DNA of 26,212 bases from an uncultured Oscillospiraceae bacterium (GCA_934660965.1 CAKUIM010000029.1:1-26212), one strand, 5' to 3'; shown: positions 5,840-14,047, numbered from the stretch's first letter. Numbers and translations are program-made. Notes: generated from the letters alone by a model not told the origin.

Positions 5840-7375
5840 TTACACCTGCTGAGCCGGCTGCTCGCCGGGGGCGGCAGCGGCAGCAGCTGCGGGCTCTTTA
5901 CCGGCGTCGGCTGCGCTCGGGGCGCTCGGCGTGACGATGACCTGGGTGGGCTGGGCGGCAGCGAGCTTTCCACCCAGGGCGCCGGCGATGAGACTCTTGA
6001 TGTCGATGCCCATGCCGGAGGTGATGCCCTCGGTGACCTGGGTGGTGCCGTTGATGATGTCGCCCAGGAGCTTGGCGCTGTTGCCCTCGCCGTACATGGT
6101 GATCTTATCCACCTTGCTCAGGGGCTCGGCCACGTTTTTGGCGATCTCCGGCAGGGCGTTCATCACAAGCTCGATGATGGCGCCCTCGCCGTACTTCTTC
6201 ATGGCCTCGGCCTTCTTGTCGATGCCCTCGGCCTCGGCCAGGGCCTTGGCGCGGATGGCCTCGGCCTCCGCCTGGCCCACGGCGGCGATACCGGCGGCCT
6301 CCTGCTCCCGGGCAAAGCGGGCGGCATCAGCGGCCCGCTTCGCGGCTTCGGCGGCCTGCTCCTGCTCATAGCGCACAGCCTCGGCCTCCTTCTGGCGCTG
6401 GAAGAGGGCGGCCTGGGCCTCCTGCTCCCTGCGGTAGCGGTCAGCGTCCGCCGCGGCGCGGACCTCCGCGTCCAGCGACTGCTTTTTGACCTCCACCTCG
6501 CGGCTCTTCAGCTCGGCCTCGCGCTCTGCCTTGGCGATCTGGGCGTTGACGGTGGCCGTCTCGATGGAGCGCTGCTGCTCCTGCTGCTGGATGGTGTAGG
6601 CTGCGTCGGCCTCGGCGCGCTTGGTGTCCTCCTGCACCTTCAGCTCGGACTGCTTGATGGCAAGGTCGTTGCGCTTCTGGGCAATCTCCATGTCGGACTC
6701 CACCTTGGCGTCGTTGGAGGCCTTGGCGGCCTGGGCCTGGGCGATGGCGACGTCCCGCTCGGCCTCGGCCTTGGCGATGGCGGCGTCCTTCTGGATCTTG
6801 GACATGTTGTCCTGGCCCAGGGAGTTGATGAGGCTGTTCTCATCGGTCACCCGCTGGATGTTGCAGGAGATGATCTGGATGCCCAGGGCGTTCATATCGG
6901 TCTGGGCCTTGGCCTGCACCTCGTCGCCGAACTTTTTGCGGTCGTTGCAGATTTCCTTGAGGGTGATGGTGCCGATGATTTCACGCATGTTGCCCTGGAG
7001 GGAGTCCACAATGGCGCGGTTGAAGTCCTCCTCCGTCATGTTCAGGAAGTTCCGCATGGCAAGCTGGATGCCGTCGGGGTCGGTCATCACGCGGACCTTC
7101 GCCACAGCGTCCACATCCACGCCGATGAAGTCCTGGGTGGGAATGTAGCCCTCGGACTTGATGTCGATGGAGATCTGGCGGACGACGAGCTTATCCACCC
7201 GCTCAAGGAACGGGATTTTGACGCCGGCGCGGCCGATGAGCACCTTCGGGTGCCGGCGCAGGCCGGAGATGATGTACGCCACGTCGGGCGGCGCCTTGAC
7301 ATAGCCCAGCAGAAAAATCAGAATCAGAATGATGGCGACGATGATTACGGGGAGAAGCTTGAGTAAAAGTTCCAT
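5840..7375 (-). CDS. floT: Flotillin family membrane-scaffold protein (FloT/YuaG type)
   Basis: At 511 aa it matches the usual length of FloT-type flotillins. Residues 5-27 form one hydrophobic segment near the N-terminus; about 28-200 is the SPFH/band-7 domain (contains GYVKAPPDVAYIISG, with FIGVDVDAVAKVRV further on); about 200-420 is a very long Ala/Glu/Lys-rich coiled coil; the tail contains the conserved AIIELVMNALPEIAKNVAEP segment and ends in a low-complexity Ala/Pro stretch. Flotillins organise membrane microdomains and affect fluidity, secretion and signalling. AAAGGAG precedes the ATG. It is flanked by its own terminator and appears monocistronic; the NfeD partner often found beside flotillin genes is not adjacent here. 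Confidence 0.92.
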   Translation of the reverse strand: MELLLKLLPVIIVAIILILIFLLGYVKAPPDVAYIISGLRRHPKVLIGRAGVKIPFLERVDKLVVRQISIDIKSEGYIPTQDFIGVDVDAVAKVRVMTDPDGIQLAMRNFLNMTEEDFNRAIVDSLQGNMREIIGTITLKEICNDRKKFGDEVQAKAQTDMNALGIQIISCNIQRVTDENSLINSLGQDNMSKIQKDAAIAKAEAERDVAIAQAQAAKASNDAKVESDMEIAQKRNDLAIKQSELKVQEDTKRAEADAAYTIQQQEQQRSIETATVNAQIAKAEREAELKSREVEVKKQSLDAEVRAAADADRYRREQEAQAALFQRQKEAEAVRYEQEQAAEAAKRAADAARFAREQEAAGIAAVGQAEAEAIRAKALAEAEGIDKKAEAMKKYGEGAIIELVMNALPEIAKNVAEPLSKVDKITMYGEGNSAKLLGDIINGTTQVTEGITSGMGIDIKSLIAGALGGKLAAAQPTQVIVTPSAPSAADAGKEPAAAAAAAPGEQPAQQV

Positions 7376-7541
7376 GTGGTTCTCCTTTCTTGGTTGCCGG
7401 TCTGTTTGTTCGGATATTCACATTGTACCACAAATAAGCCGAGGAGGGAATACCCGAAATCGATGCGAGGCGGGCGTGCGCGCGCCCGCGGCTGTCAGAA
7501 GGGCAGGGGAGGGCATATCATAGGGGAAAGGAGGTAGTTGT

Positions 7542-8282
7542 ATGCCGATCATTTATCTCTCGCCGTCCACACAGGAGAATAACATGTATGTCAGCGGCGG
7601 CAGCGAGGAGGAGTGGATGAACCACCTGGCCGACGCCATGGAGCCCTATCTCACCGCCTCGGGCATCCGCTATGTGCGCAATACGCCGGATATGACGGCG
7701 GCCTCGTCTATCCGGGCGTCCAACGCAGGCAATTATGACCTGCACCTGGCCCTGCACTCCAACGCCGCGCCGCCCCAGAGCTATGGCAGCGCCCGGGGGA
7801 TTATCGTTTTTTATTATCCCGGCAGCGTTAACGGCCGCCGGGCGGCCCAGATTACCGCCGACAACCTGAAAACCATCTATCCGTTGCCCAACCGGGTCCG
7901 CGCGGAGGGGACCACCGCCATCGGCGAGGTGCGCCAGCCCCGGGCGCCCTCCGTCTTTATCGAGCTGGGCTATCACGACAATGCGGACGACGCCGCGTGG
8001 ATCAAGGGCAACCTGGACGCCATTGCGCGCAACATCGTGCTCTCGCTCACCGAGTATTTTGACATCCCGTTTTTGTATCCCACAACGCCCCGCCCGGCGG
8101 TGGTGGACGTGAGCTGGGGCTATCTGAACATCCGCGCGCGGCCCAGCACCGCGGCGCCGGTGATTGCCAAGGCCTATGACGGGGCGGCTCTCACTGTGCG
8201 GGGCAGCTGGGAAAACTGGTATCTGGTGGAGTTCGGCGGCGTGGTGGGCTACGCAAGCCGGGACTTCATCACCCTTATTTAG
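7542..8282 (+). CDS. N-acetylmuramoyl-L-alanine amidase with C-terminal SH3b domain
   Basis: A 246-aa protein. Residues 1-175 resemble the Amidase_3 fold: a beta strand IIYLSPSTQ, a GGSEEEWMN helix, LHLALHSNA with His72 as a zinc ligand, and VFIELGYHDN with Glu141 as the catalytic acid. Residues 188-246 form a bacterial SH3 domain (GYLNIRARPST, then GSWENWYLVEF, then VGYASRDFI) that would hold it on the cell wall. The usual first zinc motif, Asp-Pro-Gly-His-Gly, is replaced by SPSTQ, so Gln11 occupies the position where a His is expected. No signal peptide is visible, so it may act in sporulation, lysis, or leave the cell another way. GGAGG with a 7-nt spacer supports the ATG. Confidence 0.85.
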   Translation: MPIIYLSPSTQENNMYVSGGSEEEWMNHLADAMEPYLTASGIRYVRNTPDMTAASSIRASNAGNYDLHLALHSNAAPPQSYGSARGIIVFYYPGSVNGRRAAQITADNLKTIYPLPNRVRAEGTTAIGEVRQPRAPSVFIELGYHDNADDAAWIKGNLDAIARNIVLSLTEYFDIPFLYPTTPRPAVVDVSWGYLNIRARPSTAAPVIAKAYDGAALTVRGSWENWYLVEFGGVVGYASRDFITLI

Positions 8283-8446
8283 GCCCGCCGGGGGAGCGGG
8301 CGCAGTTTCGCGGGGATTCGGCATAAGGTTCATAGTTTGTTTATAGTCTATTTATAAAATGGACACCACTTTCCCTTGTGATATGGTACAGTAAACACTG
8401 TCAAGAGCAATGACAAATCCTCCCCTCTCTCTTTTTTGAACCGATG

Positions 8447-8481
8447 GCAAATCCCCGCCGGCGCAGCCGGCGGGGATTTGC
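8447..8481. terminator. Very stable 16-bp hairpin, possible terminator
   Basis: GCAAATCCCCGCCGGC (8447-8462) pairs perfectly with GCCGGCGGGGATTTGC (8466-8481) around a GCA loop. A T-rich run precedes it (8431-8437) but none follows, so it could end the amidase transcript only in a non-canonical way. Confidence 0.5.
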
Positions 8482-8536
8482 TTATGCGGCGTTTGAGTGG
8501 CTGCGCAGAAAGAGAGAAAAAATTTTTATTTTGCTC

Positions 8537-8565
8537 TTGCAAAAAAGCGCGTACTATGTTAATAT
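8537..8565 (+). promoter_or_regulatory. Probable promoter of tRNA-Pro
   Basis: TTGCAA (8537-8542), a 17-nt spacer and TAATAT (8560-8565), placing the start about 24 nt before the tRNA. TATACT at 8563-8568 is an alternative -10 box. Confidence 0.5.
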
Positions 8566-8595
8566 ACTCAAGGCCCGTTCTTACGGCGCCAATAT

Positions 8596-8672
8596 CCGGG
8601 TGTGGCGAAGTTTGGTATCGCGCTTGACTGGGGGTCAAGAGGCCGCAGGTTCAAGTCCTGTCACTCGGACCA
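8596..8672 (+). tRNA. tRNA-Pro(GGG)
   Basis: A 77-nt cloverleaf. The acceptor arm is CCGGGTG (8596-8602) with CACTCGG (8662-8668), containing one G-T pair. The anticodon stem is CTTGA/TCAAG with loop CTGGGGG, giving anticodon GGG. The T-arm contains GGTTCAAGTCC. The discriminator is A8669 and the CCA end is encoded (8670-8672). A terminator follows directly. Confidence 0.93.
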
Positions 8673-8868
8673 CGTCGGAGCAAGCTTTGTATCGCTTGCT
8701 CCGACTTATTTTATAAGTCAGAGCACACTCACGCCGCTGCTCCTCCCTTCCAAATCGAACCCGCTGCGCTGGGCTTCGATTTGGTATAGCCCAAGTTGGG
8801 AGTCTGAAATCCTATAATTACACTCCGACCTCGCCGGAGCAAAGTCCGCTTTGCTCCGGCGTTCTTTT
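8670..8868 (+). repeat. Three-hairpin module, copy behind tRNA-Pro
   Basis: It is gap-free and about 91% identical to 2441-2638. It contains H1 (8674-8705), H2 with the conserved 15-nt loop (8750-8784) and H3 (8833-8860). It begins exactly at the tRNA CCA end. Confidence 0.75.
8674..8713 (+). terminator. Terminator of tRNA-Pro
   Basis: GTCGGAGCAAGC (8674-8685) and GCTTGCTCCGAC (8694-8705), 12 perfect pairs, then TTATTTTA, starting 2 nt after the CCA end. Confidence 0.8.
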
Positions 8869-8874
8869 TCTTTC
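8833..8874 (+). terminator. Second intrinsic terminator of the tRNA-Pro module
   Basis: GCCGGAGCAAAG (8833-8844), loop TCCG, CTTTGCTCCGGC (8849-8860), then GTTCTTTTTC. The T-rich part can itself pair with GAAAAAGAAC at 8876-8885. Confidence 0.7.
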
Positions 8875-8970
8875 AGAAAAAGAACGCTTTTTCGTTGACA
8901 CAACCCAAAGAAGGATCATCCGCGCGGCATGATCCAAGCGGGCCGCGTGTTTATTACATCTAATAAAATG

Positions 8971-9007
8971 ACGGGAGCGGGAATGATTCCCGCTCCCGTC
9001 TTTTTTT
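8971..9007 (+). terminator. Strong intrinsic terminator
   Basis: ACGGGAGCGGGAA (8971-8983) pairs perfectly with TTCCCGCTCCCGT (8987-8999), then C and TTTTTTT. No gene directly upstream needs it, so an untranslated transcript may end here. Confidence 0.8.
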
Positions 9008-9021
9008 AATGTAAGAAAGGG

Positions 9022-9054
9022 AAAGCGCCCGGACCGTGGGATCCGGGCGCTTTT
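9022..9054 (-). terminator. Terminator of the lipoprotein gene
   Basis: AAAGCGCCCGGA (9022-9033) pairs with TCCGGGCGCTTT (9042-9053). It sits 10 nt past the minus-strand stop codon at 9064 and could act in both directions. Confidence 0.75.
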
Positions 9055-9063
9055 CGGTGCGGG

Positions 9064-10146
9064 TCAGGGGAGAAGCTTCAGGCTTTGATAAGTGACCTGC
9101 GCCTCGCCGGCAGCCTCCGTCTGGAGCCGGAAGGTGAGCTCCGCCGTCAGGGGGGCGGGAAAACCCTCGCCATTGCCGGTGAGCAGGTATTCTTTGAAAT
9201 GGGCCCGCTTTTCAGCAGGCAGCTCCTCGTCCAGCCACAGGCTGTCGGGGAGGATATAGCACTTGAAGCGTGCGGTGAGGGCGCCGTCTTGATCCGCCTG
9301 CGGGGCGTCGCCGGAGAGCACCAGGAACACACCGCAATCAAAGCTCCAGCCGGTAGCCGTGACGCGGCCGCTGGGAAGGGTGCGGCTCATGGAGTTGTCG
9401 TAGTTCTGAATGGTGCGGCCGAAGCGGGCCATGGTGAGGTCGTCAAGCTCATCCTTGGAAAGGCCGACCGTATGGTCGTATGCGCCGGTGAGGGCCAGGG
9501 CGTGGATGGCATAGGCGGCAAGCTGGTCATCTGAGAAGGAGCCGTCGCCGCCCTCCGGGGCAAGGCAGATGAGGGGAGTAAGGGCGGAGTCGGCCCAGAA
9601 GAGATCGAAGTATTCCTCCGCCAGAGCATCGATGCGGCCCAGCTCAGTAAGTGTACCGGATAACGCCTTTACAGCATCCAGCGCCGAAGCGTTTGCCCAG
9701 TAGCGCAGCACGCCGCCCTGCGCGGGGTAGCAGCTTACAAGGCAGACGGATTCGTCCCAGGGGGCCAGATGGAGCTCGTTGCCGTCGACATCGGAAAAAA
9801 CACCGAACAGCTCAAAGCCCTCCGCGGGCAGGCTGTCAACAGTACGCCAGCCGTCTGTGGCCAGGGCTGCCTTGAGCTGATTTGCCTGCACCGTGCTGAG
9901 GGAGCGGACAGCAGACAGGCGGCTGTCGCCATCGTCGGCGTTCTGCCGCAGCAGGTCGAAACGGCAATCCCGTACAAAGGAGGGAAGCTCCGACTCCGGC
10001 ACTGTCTGGGAGGGGAGGGGAAGCTGAGAGACCTGGGCGGATGGGGCGGCGGAGGGGGGCGAAGAGGGAGCCGCGGTACTGCCGGTGCATGCACACAGGG
10101 CCAGGGCGAAGGCCGCAGCCAAAGATATTGCGAACAGCTTTTTCAT
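9064..10146 (-). CDS. Secreted lipoprotein of unknown function
   Basis: A 360-aa protein with a lipoprotein signal peptide: MKKLFAI, a hydrophobic Ala/Leu core and lipobox LCAC, with Cys20 as the lipidated residue. A Ser/Pro/Ala-rich linker (about 21-55) follows, as usual for surface lipoproteins that need to reach away from the membrane. The rest (56-360) is a globular domain of mixed alpha/beta character that I cannot place in a family. AAAGGTGG precedes the ATG. It has its own terminator and appears monocistronic. It could be a substrate-binding or envelope-stress lipoprotein; there is no ABC transporter next to it to support the former. Confidence 0.75.
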   Translation of the reverse strand: MKKLFAISLAAAFALALCACTGSTAAPSSPPSAAPSAQVSQLPLPSQTVPESELPSFVRDCRFDLLRQNADDGDSRLSAVRSLSTVQANQLKAALATDGWRTVDSLPAEGFELFGVFSDVDGNELHLAPWDESVCLVSCYPAQGGVLRYWANASALDAVKALSGTLTELGRIDALAEEYFDLFWADSALTPLICLAPEGGDGSFSDDQLAAYAIHALALTGAYDHTVGLSKDELDDLTMARFGRTIQNYDNSMSRTLPSGRVTATGWSFDCGVFLVLSGDAPQADQDGALTARFKCYILPDSLWLDEELPAEKRAHFKEYLLTGNGEGFPAPLTAELTFRLQTEAAGEAQVTYQSLKLLP

Positions 10147-10312
10147 AAAACCACCTTTCTTTTGTCCTTTTCCGGTGAGGTCGGGGCAGAATGTCTTTTA
10201 CTACAGGGTAATCCTATCAGATGTGCCGCGGGCCGGCAACAACAAAGCGGAAACAAATGATTACAAAACAGGTCGCCGCCCCGGGCAGGAACGCACGGCG
10301 GCGCTGCCGGGG

Positions 10313-10344
10313 AAAAATGGAGCCGGGCGCGCGCGCCCGGCTCC
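10313..10344 (-). terminator. Terminator of pckG
   Basis: A perfect 26-nt palindrome (GGAGCCGGGCGCG and its complement, 10319-10344) with a minus-strand T-run (ATTTTT at 10318-10313), 10 nt after the pckG stop codon. Confidence 0.85.
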
Positions 10345-10353
10345 GAAAGGGAC

Positions 10354-12123
10354 TTATTTCAGGTTGTTCTCCAGGGTTTCCAGCTGCCGGACAAGCTCGG
10401 CGGGCAGCCGGTCGGCAAACTTCGCGTAGAACTCCCGGATACCGGCGGTCTCCTGCCGCCACAGCTCGGGGTCTACGGTGAGCAGCTGGCGCAGGGTGTC
10501 GAGGGACACATCGGTGCCCTCCAGGTTGATGTCCTCGGGGCGGGGCATGTAGCCGATGGCGGTCTCCTCCGCCTCTGCCTCGCCAAAGCAGCGCTTCATA
10601 ATCCATTCCAGCACCCGCAGGTTGTCGCCGAAGCCCGGCCAGATGAAGTTGCCGTCCTCATCGGTGCGGAACCAGTTGACGTTGAAGATCTTGGGCTGGC
10701 GGGCAATCTTTTCGCCCATATCCAGCCAGTGCTGCCAGTAGTCAGCCATGTGGTAGCCGCAGAAGGGCAGCATGGCCATGGGGTCCCGGCGGACCACGCC
10801 CACGGCGCCGGCTGCGGCTGCGGTGGTCTCAGAGGCCATGATGGAGCCCACGAACACGCCGTGCTCCCAGCTGCGGGACTGGTAGACCAGCGGGGCGGTC
10901 TTGGCCCGGCGGCCGCCGAACACGATGGCGGAGATGGGCACGCCCTTGGGATTGTCAAACTCCGGGGACAGGCAGGGGCAGTTCTTGGCCGGGGCGGTGA
11001 AGCGGCTGTTGGGGTGGGCGGGCTTTTTCTCATCGCCCCGATGCCAGTCAAGGCCGTTCCAGTCGATGAGATGCTCGGGAATGGCGTCCCCCTTGGTCAG
11101 GCCGTCCCACCAGACGGTGCCGTCGGCGGGATTGTAGGCCACATTGGTGAAGATGGTGCCCTGCTTTGTAGACTCCAGGGCGTTGAAGTTCGACTTGGCG
11201 TTGGTGCCGGGGGCCACGCCGAAGAAGCCGTTTTCAGGGTTGACGGCCCACAGCCGCCCGTCGGGGCCCACCCGCAGCCAGGCGATATCGTCGCCCACGC
11301 ACCACACCTTCCAGCCCGCCTTTTTGTAGCCCTCCGGCGGGATGAGCATGGCGAGATTGGTCTTGCCGCAGGCAGAGGGGAAGGCAGCGGAGAGGTAGCG
11401 CACCTCGCCCTGGGGGTTCTCGATGCCCAGGATGAGCATGTGCTCGGCCATCCAGCCCTCGTTCCGGCCCAGGAAGGAGGCGATGCGCAGGGCGAAGCAC
11501 TTCTTGCCCAGCAGCACATTGCCGCCGTAGTTGGAGTTGATGGACATGATGGTGTTGTCCTCAGGGAAGTGGACGATGTACTTGTTCTCGCTGTCCAGCG
11601 TGGCATAGGAGTGCAGACCCTTGATGTAGTCTTCGCTCTCGCCCAGGGCGTCCAGCACGTCGAAGCCCACCCGGGTCATAATGGCCATGTTGAGCACCAC
11701 ATAGATCGAGTCGGTAAGCTCGATGCCGTACTTGGCGAAGGGGGAGCCCACAATGCTCATGGAGTAGGGGATGACGTACATGGTGCGCCCCTCCATGGAG
11801 CCGTCAAAGAGGGTGTAGAGCTTTTCATACATCGCTTTGGGGTCCATCCAGTGGTTGGTGGGGCCGGCGTCCTCCTCCCGGCGGCAGCAGATGAAGGTGC
11901 GGTCCTCCACCCGGGCCACGTCGTTGGGGTCGGTGCGGTGGAGATAGCAGCCGGGGAGCTTTTCCTGGTTGAGCCGGATGAGAGTGCCGTCGGCCACGGC
12001 CTGGGCGCGCAGCGCCGTAAGCTGCTCCTGGCTGCCGTCGATCCAGACGATGCTGGCGGGGCGGGTCTTGGCTGCCATCTCGTCAATCCACGAGAGAACG
12101 GCCTTGTTCTGGGTGGGTGCCAT
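10354..12123 (-). CDS. pckG: Phosphoenolpyruvate carboxykinase (GTP)
   Basis: A 589-aa enzyme that interconverts oxaloacetate and phosphoenolpyruvate with GTP/GDP, in the cytoplasm. Length and motifs fit the GTP family, not the ATP family: FPSACGKTNLAML at 248-260 holds the P-loop and the reactive Cys252; VGDDIAWL at 276-283 is the second metal/nucleotide motif; VNPENGFFGVAPGT at 294-307 and HRTDPNDVARVEDRT at 62-76 are further signatures. In gut Clostridia the enzyme often works in the carboxylating direction during fermentation; the direction here is not shown by sequence. The start is supported by AGGAGG 7 nt upstream. It has its own promoter (12161-12189) and terminator, so it is probably monocistronic. 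Confidence 0.97.
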   Translation of the reverse strand: MAPTQNKAVLSWIDEMAAKTRPASIVWIDGSQEQLTALRAQAVADGTLIRLNQEKLPGCYLHRTDPNDVARVEDRTFICCRREEDAGPTNHWMDPKAMYEKLYTLFDGSMEGRTMYVIPYSMSIVGSPFAKYGIELTDSIYVVLNMAIMTRVGFDVLDALGESEDYIKGLHSYATLDSENKYIVHFPEDNTIMSINSNYGGNVLLGKKCFALRIASFLGRNEGWMAEHMLILGIENPQGEVRYLSAAFPSACGKTNLAMLIPPEGYKKAGWKVWCVGDDIAWLRVGPDGRLWAVNPENGFFGVAPGTNAKSNFNALESTKQGTIFTNVAYNPADGTVWWDGLTKGDAIPEHLIDWNGLDWHRGDEKKPAHPNSRFTAPAKNCPCLSPEFDNPKGVPISAIVFGGRRAKTAPLVYQSRSWEHGVFVGSIMASETTAAAAGAVGVVRRDPMAMLPFCGYHMADYWQHWLDMGEKIARQPKIFNVNWFRTDEDGNFIWPGFGDNLRVLEWIMKRCFGEAEAEETAIGYMPRPEDINLEGTDVSLDTLRQLLTVDPELWRQETAGIREFYAKFADRLPAELVRQLETLENNLK

Positions 12124-12160
12124 TTGGATGCCTCCTATAAAACTTTAATCAGCTAAACAC

Positions 12161-12189
12161 AGTGTAGGGGATAGCGGAGAAAAAAGCAA
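12161..12189 (-). promoter_or_regulatory. Promoter of pckG
   Basis: On the minus strand TTGCTT (12189-12184), a 17-nt spacer and TACACT (12166-12161), giving a leader of roughly 30 nt. Confidence 0.6.
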
Positions 12190-12220
12190 GCATAATCTTT
12201 CCCCGCCCCCGGAGTTCCGG

Positions 12221-13081
12221 TTATTTTCCAGCCGGTTCCAGCCCTTCCGCCAGGGCGGCGAATTCCGGAAGGCCCAGCCGCTCGCCCCGCACGTCCTCGG
12301 GAAGGCCGCACCCGGCGATGATCTGCCGCAGCTCGTCCTTGGAATACCGGCTGCCGTAGGCGGCGGAGAGGGCGTTGAGCAGCGTCTTGCGCCGCTGGGC
12401 GAAGGAGGCCTTCACCACCCGGAAGAGGGCGTCGGGCGGGGTGTCCACCGGTGGGACTGCGCGGGGGGTGAGCCGGATGACAGCGGAGGTCACCTTAGGC
12501 GCGGGCAGGAAGCACTCCGGCGGCACGTCGAAGAGCCGCTGGCACTCCGCGTGGTACTGGCAGAACAGGGAGAAGGCGCCGTAGTCGGCGCTTCCGGGGG
12601 CGGCGCAGATGCGCAGGGCCACCTCCCGCTGGATCATCACGGTGATGGAGGCGAACAGCCCCGCTTCCAGCAGCTTTGTGATCACCGGGGTGGTGATATT
12701 ATAAGGAAGGTTTGCGCAGACGCGCACCGTCATGCCGGGGAACTCCCGGGCGCACAGCGCCGCCAGGTCCAGCTTCATCACATCCCCGGGGATGACATGG
12801 GTGTTGCCGCAGCCAGCAAGGGTTTCCTCCAGGATGGGCAGCAGGGAGCGGTCCAGCTCCACCGCCGCCACCCGGCCCGCCCGGGCGGCAAGCTGCACGG
12901 TGAGAGGGCCGATGCCCGGGCCGATCTCCAGCACGCCGCAGTCCTTGTCAAGGCAGGCGGCGTCGGCAATGTCCCGGGGGACCCAGTCGGCGATGAGAAA
13001 ATTCTGCCCCATGCTCTTGGAAAAGCGGAAGCCGTGGCGCCCCAGCAGGGCGCGGATGTCGTTAATGTCGGTAAGATTCAT
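12221..13081 (-). CDS. rsmA: 16S rRNA adenine dimethyltransferase RsmA (KsgA)
   Basis: It dimethylates two adjacent adenines near the 3' end of 16S rRNA during small-subunit assembly. The 286-aa protein shows FSKSMGQNFLI at 20-30, the SAM-binding loop LEIGPGIGPLT at 51-61, the acidic end of the second motif (AVELD, 73-77), IPGDVMKLDL at 97-106 and the catalytic NLPYNIT at 124-130. The ATG at 13081 was chosen because an AGAGAGGG ribosome site precedes it and family members start just before this point; the upstream ATG at 13123 adds 14 unrelated residues that overlap the -10 box. It lies between degV and pckG, all on the minus strand, but with separate promoters. Confidence 0.96.
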   Translation of the reverse strand: MNLTDINDIRALLGRHGFRFSKSMGQNFLIADWVPRDIADAACLDKDCGVLEIGPGIGPLTVQLAARAGRVAAVELDRSLLPILEETLAGCGNTHVIPGDVMKLDLAALCAREFPGMTVRVCANLPYNITTPVITKLLEAGLFASITVMIQREVALRICAAPGSADYGAFSLFCQYHAECQRLFDVPPECFLPAPKVTSAVIRLTPRAVPPVDTPPDALFRVVKASFAQRRKTLLNALSAAYGSRYSKDELRQIIAGCGLPEDVRGERLGLPEFAALAEGLEPAGK

Positions 13082-13113
13082 AGCGTGGCCCTCTCTACTT
13101 ACAGGTAACATAG

Positions 13114-13142
13114 AGTATACCATAGAAATTCCAGGCTGAAAA
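13114..13142 (-). promoter_or_regulatory. Possible promoter of rsmA
   Basis: On the minus strand TATACT (13119-13114) is a good -10 box; TTTTCA (13142-13137) 17 nt before it is a weak -35 box. Confidence 0.4.
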
Positions 13143-13143
13143 G

Positions 13144-13167
13144 AAAAACTCCCCCGGGAAGGGGGAG
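13144..13167 (-). terminator. Terminator of the DegV-family gene
   Basis: On the minus strand CTCCCCC (13167-13161) pairs with GGGGGAG (13155-13149), followed by TTTTTC. It is 30 nt after the stop codon at 13197 and just before the possible rsmA promoter. Confidence 0.75.
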
Positions 13168-13196
13168 CTTCAGCGAAAATACAGTGTGCCCGGCGC

Positions 13197-14033
13197 TCAG
13201 TAGGCCGCGATGATGCCGCCGGCGTTGGCGTAGAAGGAGCTGATGCCGCGGGTGCGGGTGATGATCACCCGGGAGAAGTCACAGTATTTCTGCGCCATGA
13301 CAGCAAGCTCGTCAGCCCGTTCCCGGCACAGGCAGTGGGTGATGCACAGGATGCGGCCACGGTGGCCAGGGTCGGCGGCCATGAGGGAGGTCATTTTGGA
13401 AAGGGCCTGGCGGGTAGAAAGGGCCTGGCCCCGCTTGCAGATTTCCCCTTCGGGGGTGGAGCCCATCACAAGCTTCACCCGCAGCGCACCGGTGATGAGG
13501 GCCTGGGCCTTGGTCAGCCGGCCCGCTTTTTTCAGGTTGTCGAGATTGTCCAGCACGAACAGGGTCTGCATACCGGTGATGTAGCTGTTGACGCCGCTTA
13601 CCACCTCGTCAAAGGGAAGGCCGCTTCCGGCAAGCTGGGCGGTGCGCCCGGCAATGAGCGTCTCCCCGGCGGAGGCGGAGCAGGAGTTGAACACATGGAC
13701 GCGGCGCTCCGGATGCTCCTCCAAAAAGAGGCGGGCCGCCTGCCATGCGCTGTTGCACGAGCCGGAGAGCAGCGCGGAGAGGGTGACGACGTAAATGTCC
13801 CCCTCGCAGGACTCATAGGCAGAGAGATAGTCCGCCGGAGAGGGACAGGAGGAGTGGGACGCCTCCTGGCAGGCGGCCATGGCGTCCACAAGCTCGGCCA
13901 CGTCCAGGCGCGCATCGTCCCGGAACTCCCGGCCGCCCACATAAATGCTCAGCGGAACGCTGCGGTACAGCCCTATTTCCTCCATGCGCTCGGTCAGGTC
14001 ACAGCAGCTGTCTACAACGATGGAAAAAGGCAT
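13197..14033 (-). CDS. DegV family fatty-acid-binding protein
   Basis: A 278-aa soluble protein of usual DegV length. Signatures: FSIVVDSCCDL at the N-terminus (family T/V-D-S-x-x-D-L), VPLSIYVGGREFRDD, a SCPSPADY motif, VVTLSALLSGSCNSAW (family T-I-S-s-x-L-S-G-T-Y) and LDNLDNLKKAGRLTKAQ (family L-x-y-L-x-k-G-G-R-i). DegV proteins bind fatty acids and in Firmicutes serve as FakB partners that present the fatty acid to the kinase FakA. No fakA gene is in the window. The usual Thr in the lipid-binding S-G-T-Y motif is Cys here. It has its own promoter at 14068-14096 and a terminator. Confidence 0.92.
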   Translation of the reverse strand: MPFSIVVDSCCDLTERMEEIGLYRSVPLSIYVGGREFRDDARLDVAELVDAMAACQEASHSSCPSPADYLSAYESCEGDIYVVTLSALLSGSCNSAWQAARLFLEEHPERRVHVFNSCSASAGETLIAGRTAQLAGSGLPFDEVVSGVNSYITGMQTLFVLDNLDNLKKAGRLTKAQALITGALRVKLVMGSTPEGEICKRGQALSTRQALSKMTSLMAADPGHRGRILCITHCLCRERADELAVMAQKYCDFSRVIITRTRGISSFYANAGGIIAAY

Positions 14034-14047
14034 AATTAAAATCTCCT

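Larger units (their letters stand above)
8283..8595. other. Intergenic region before tRNA-Pro
   Basis: It has no supported gene; the minus-strand open frame 8348-8638 crosses the tRNA and has no family likeness. It holds a perfect 16-bp hairpin (8447-8481) and the tRNA promoter. Confidence 0.6.
8673..9063. other. Intergenic hairpin zone after tRNA-Pro
   Basis: No gene is supported. It holds the three-hairpin module, a GTTCTTTTTC/GAAAAAGAAC inverted repeat (8861-8885), about 80 nt with short palindromes (GGATCAT/ATGATCC near 8914-8936), and two terminators at 8971 and 9022. The open frame on the minus strand at 8718-8903 is a translation of the repeat and has a close relative in the other copy, so it is not counted as a gene. 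Confidence 0.6.

Noticed and set aside
5819..7366. Long plus-strand open frame of 515 codons opposite the flotillin gene
   Set aside because: It is the antisense shadow of a GC-rich coiled-coil gene; its translation is Gly/Leu/His-rich low complexity and has no ribosome site or family pattern.
10729..12156. 475-codon plus-strand open frame opposite pckG
   Set aside because: pckG on the other strand has all family motifs; this frame shows Val/His/Gly-rich antisense composition only.
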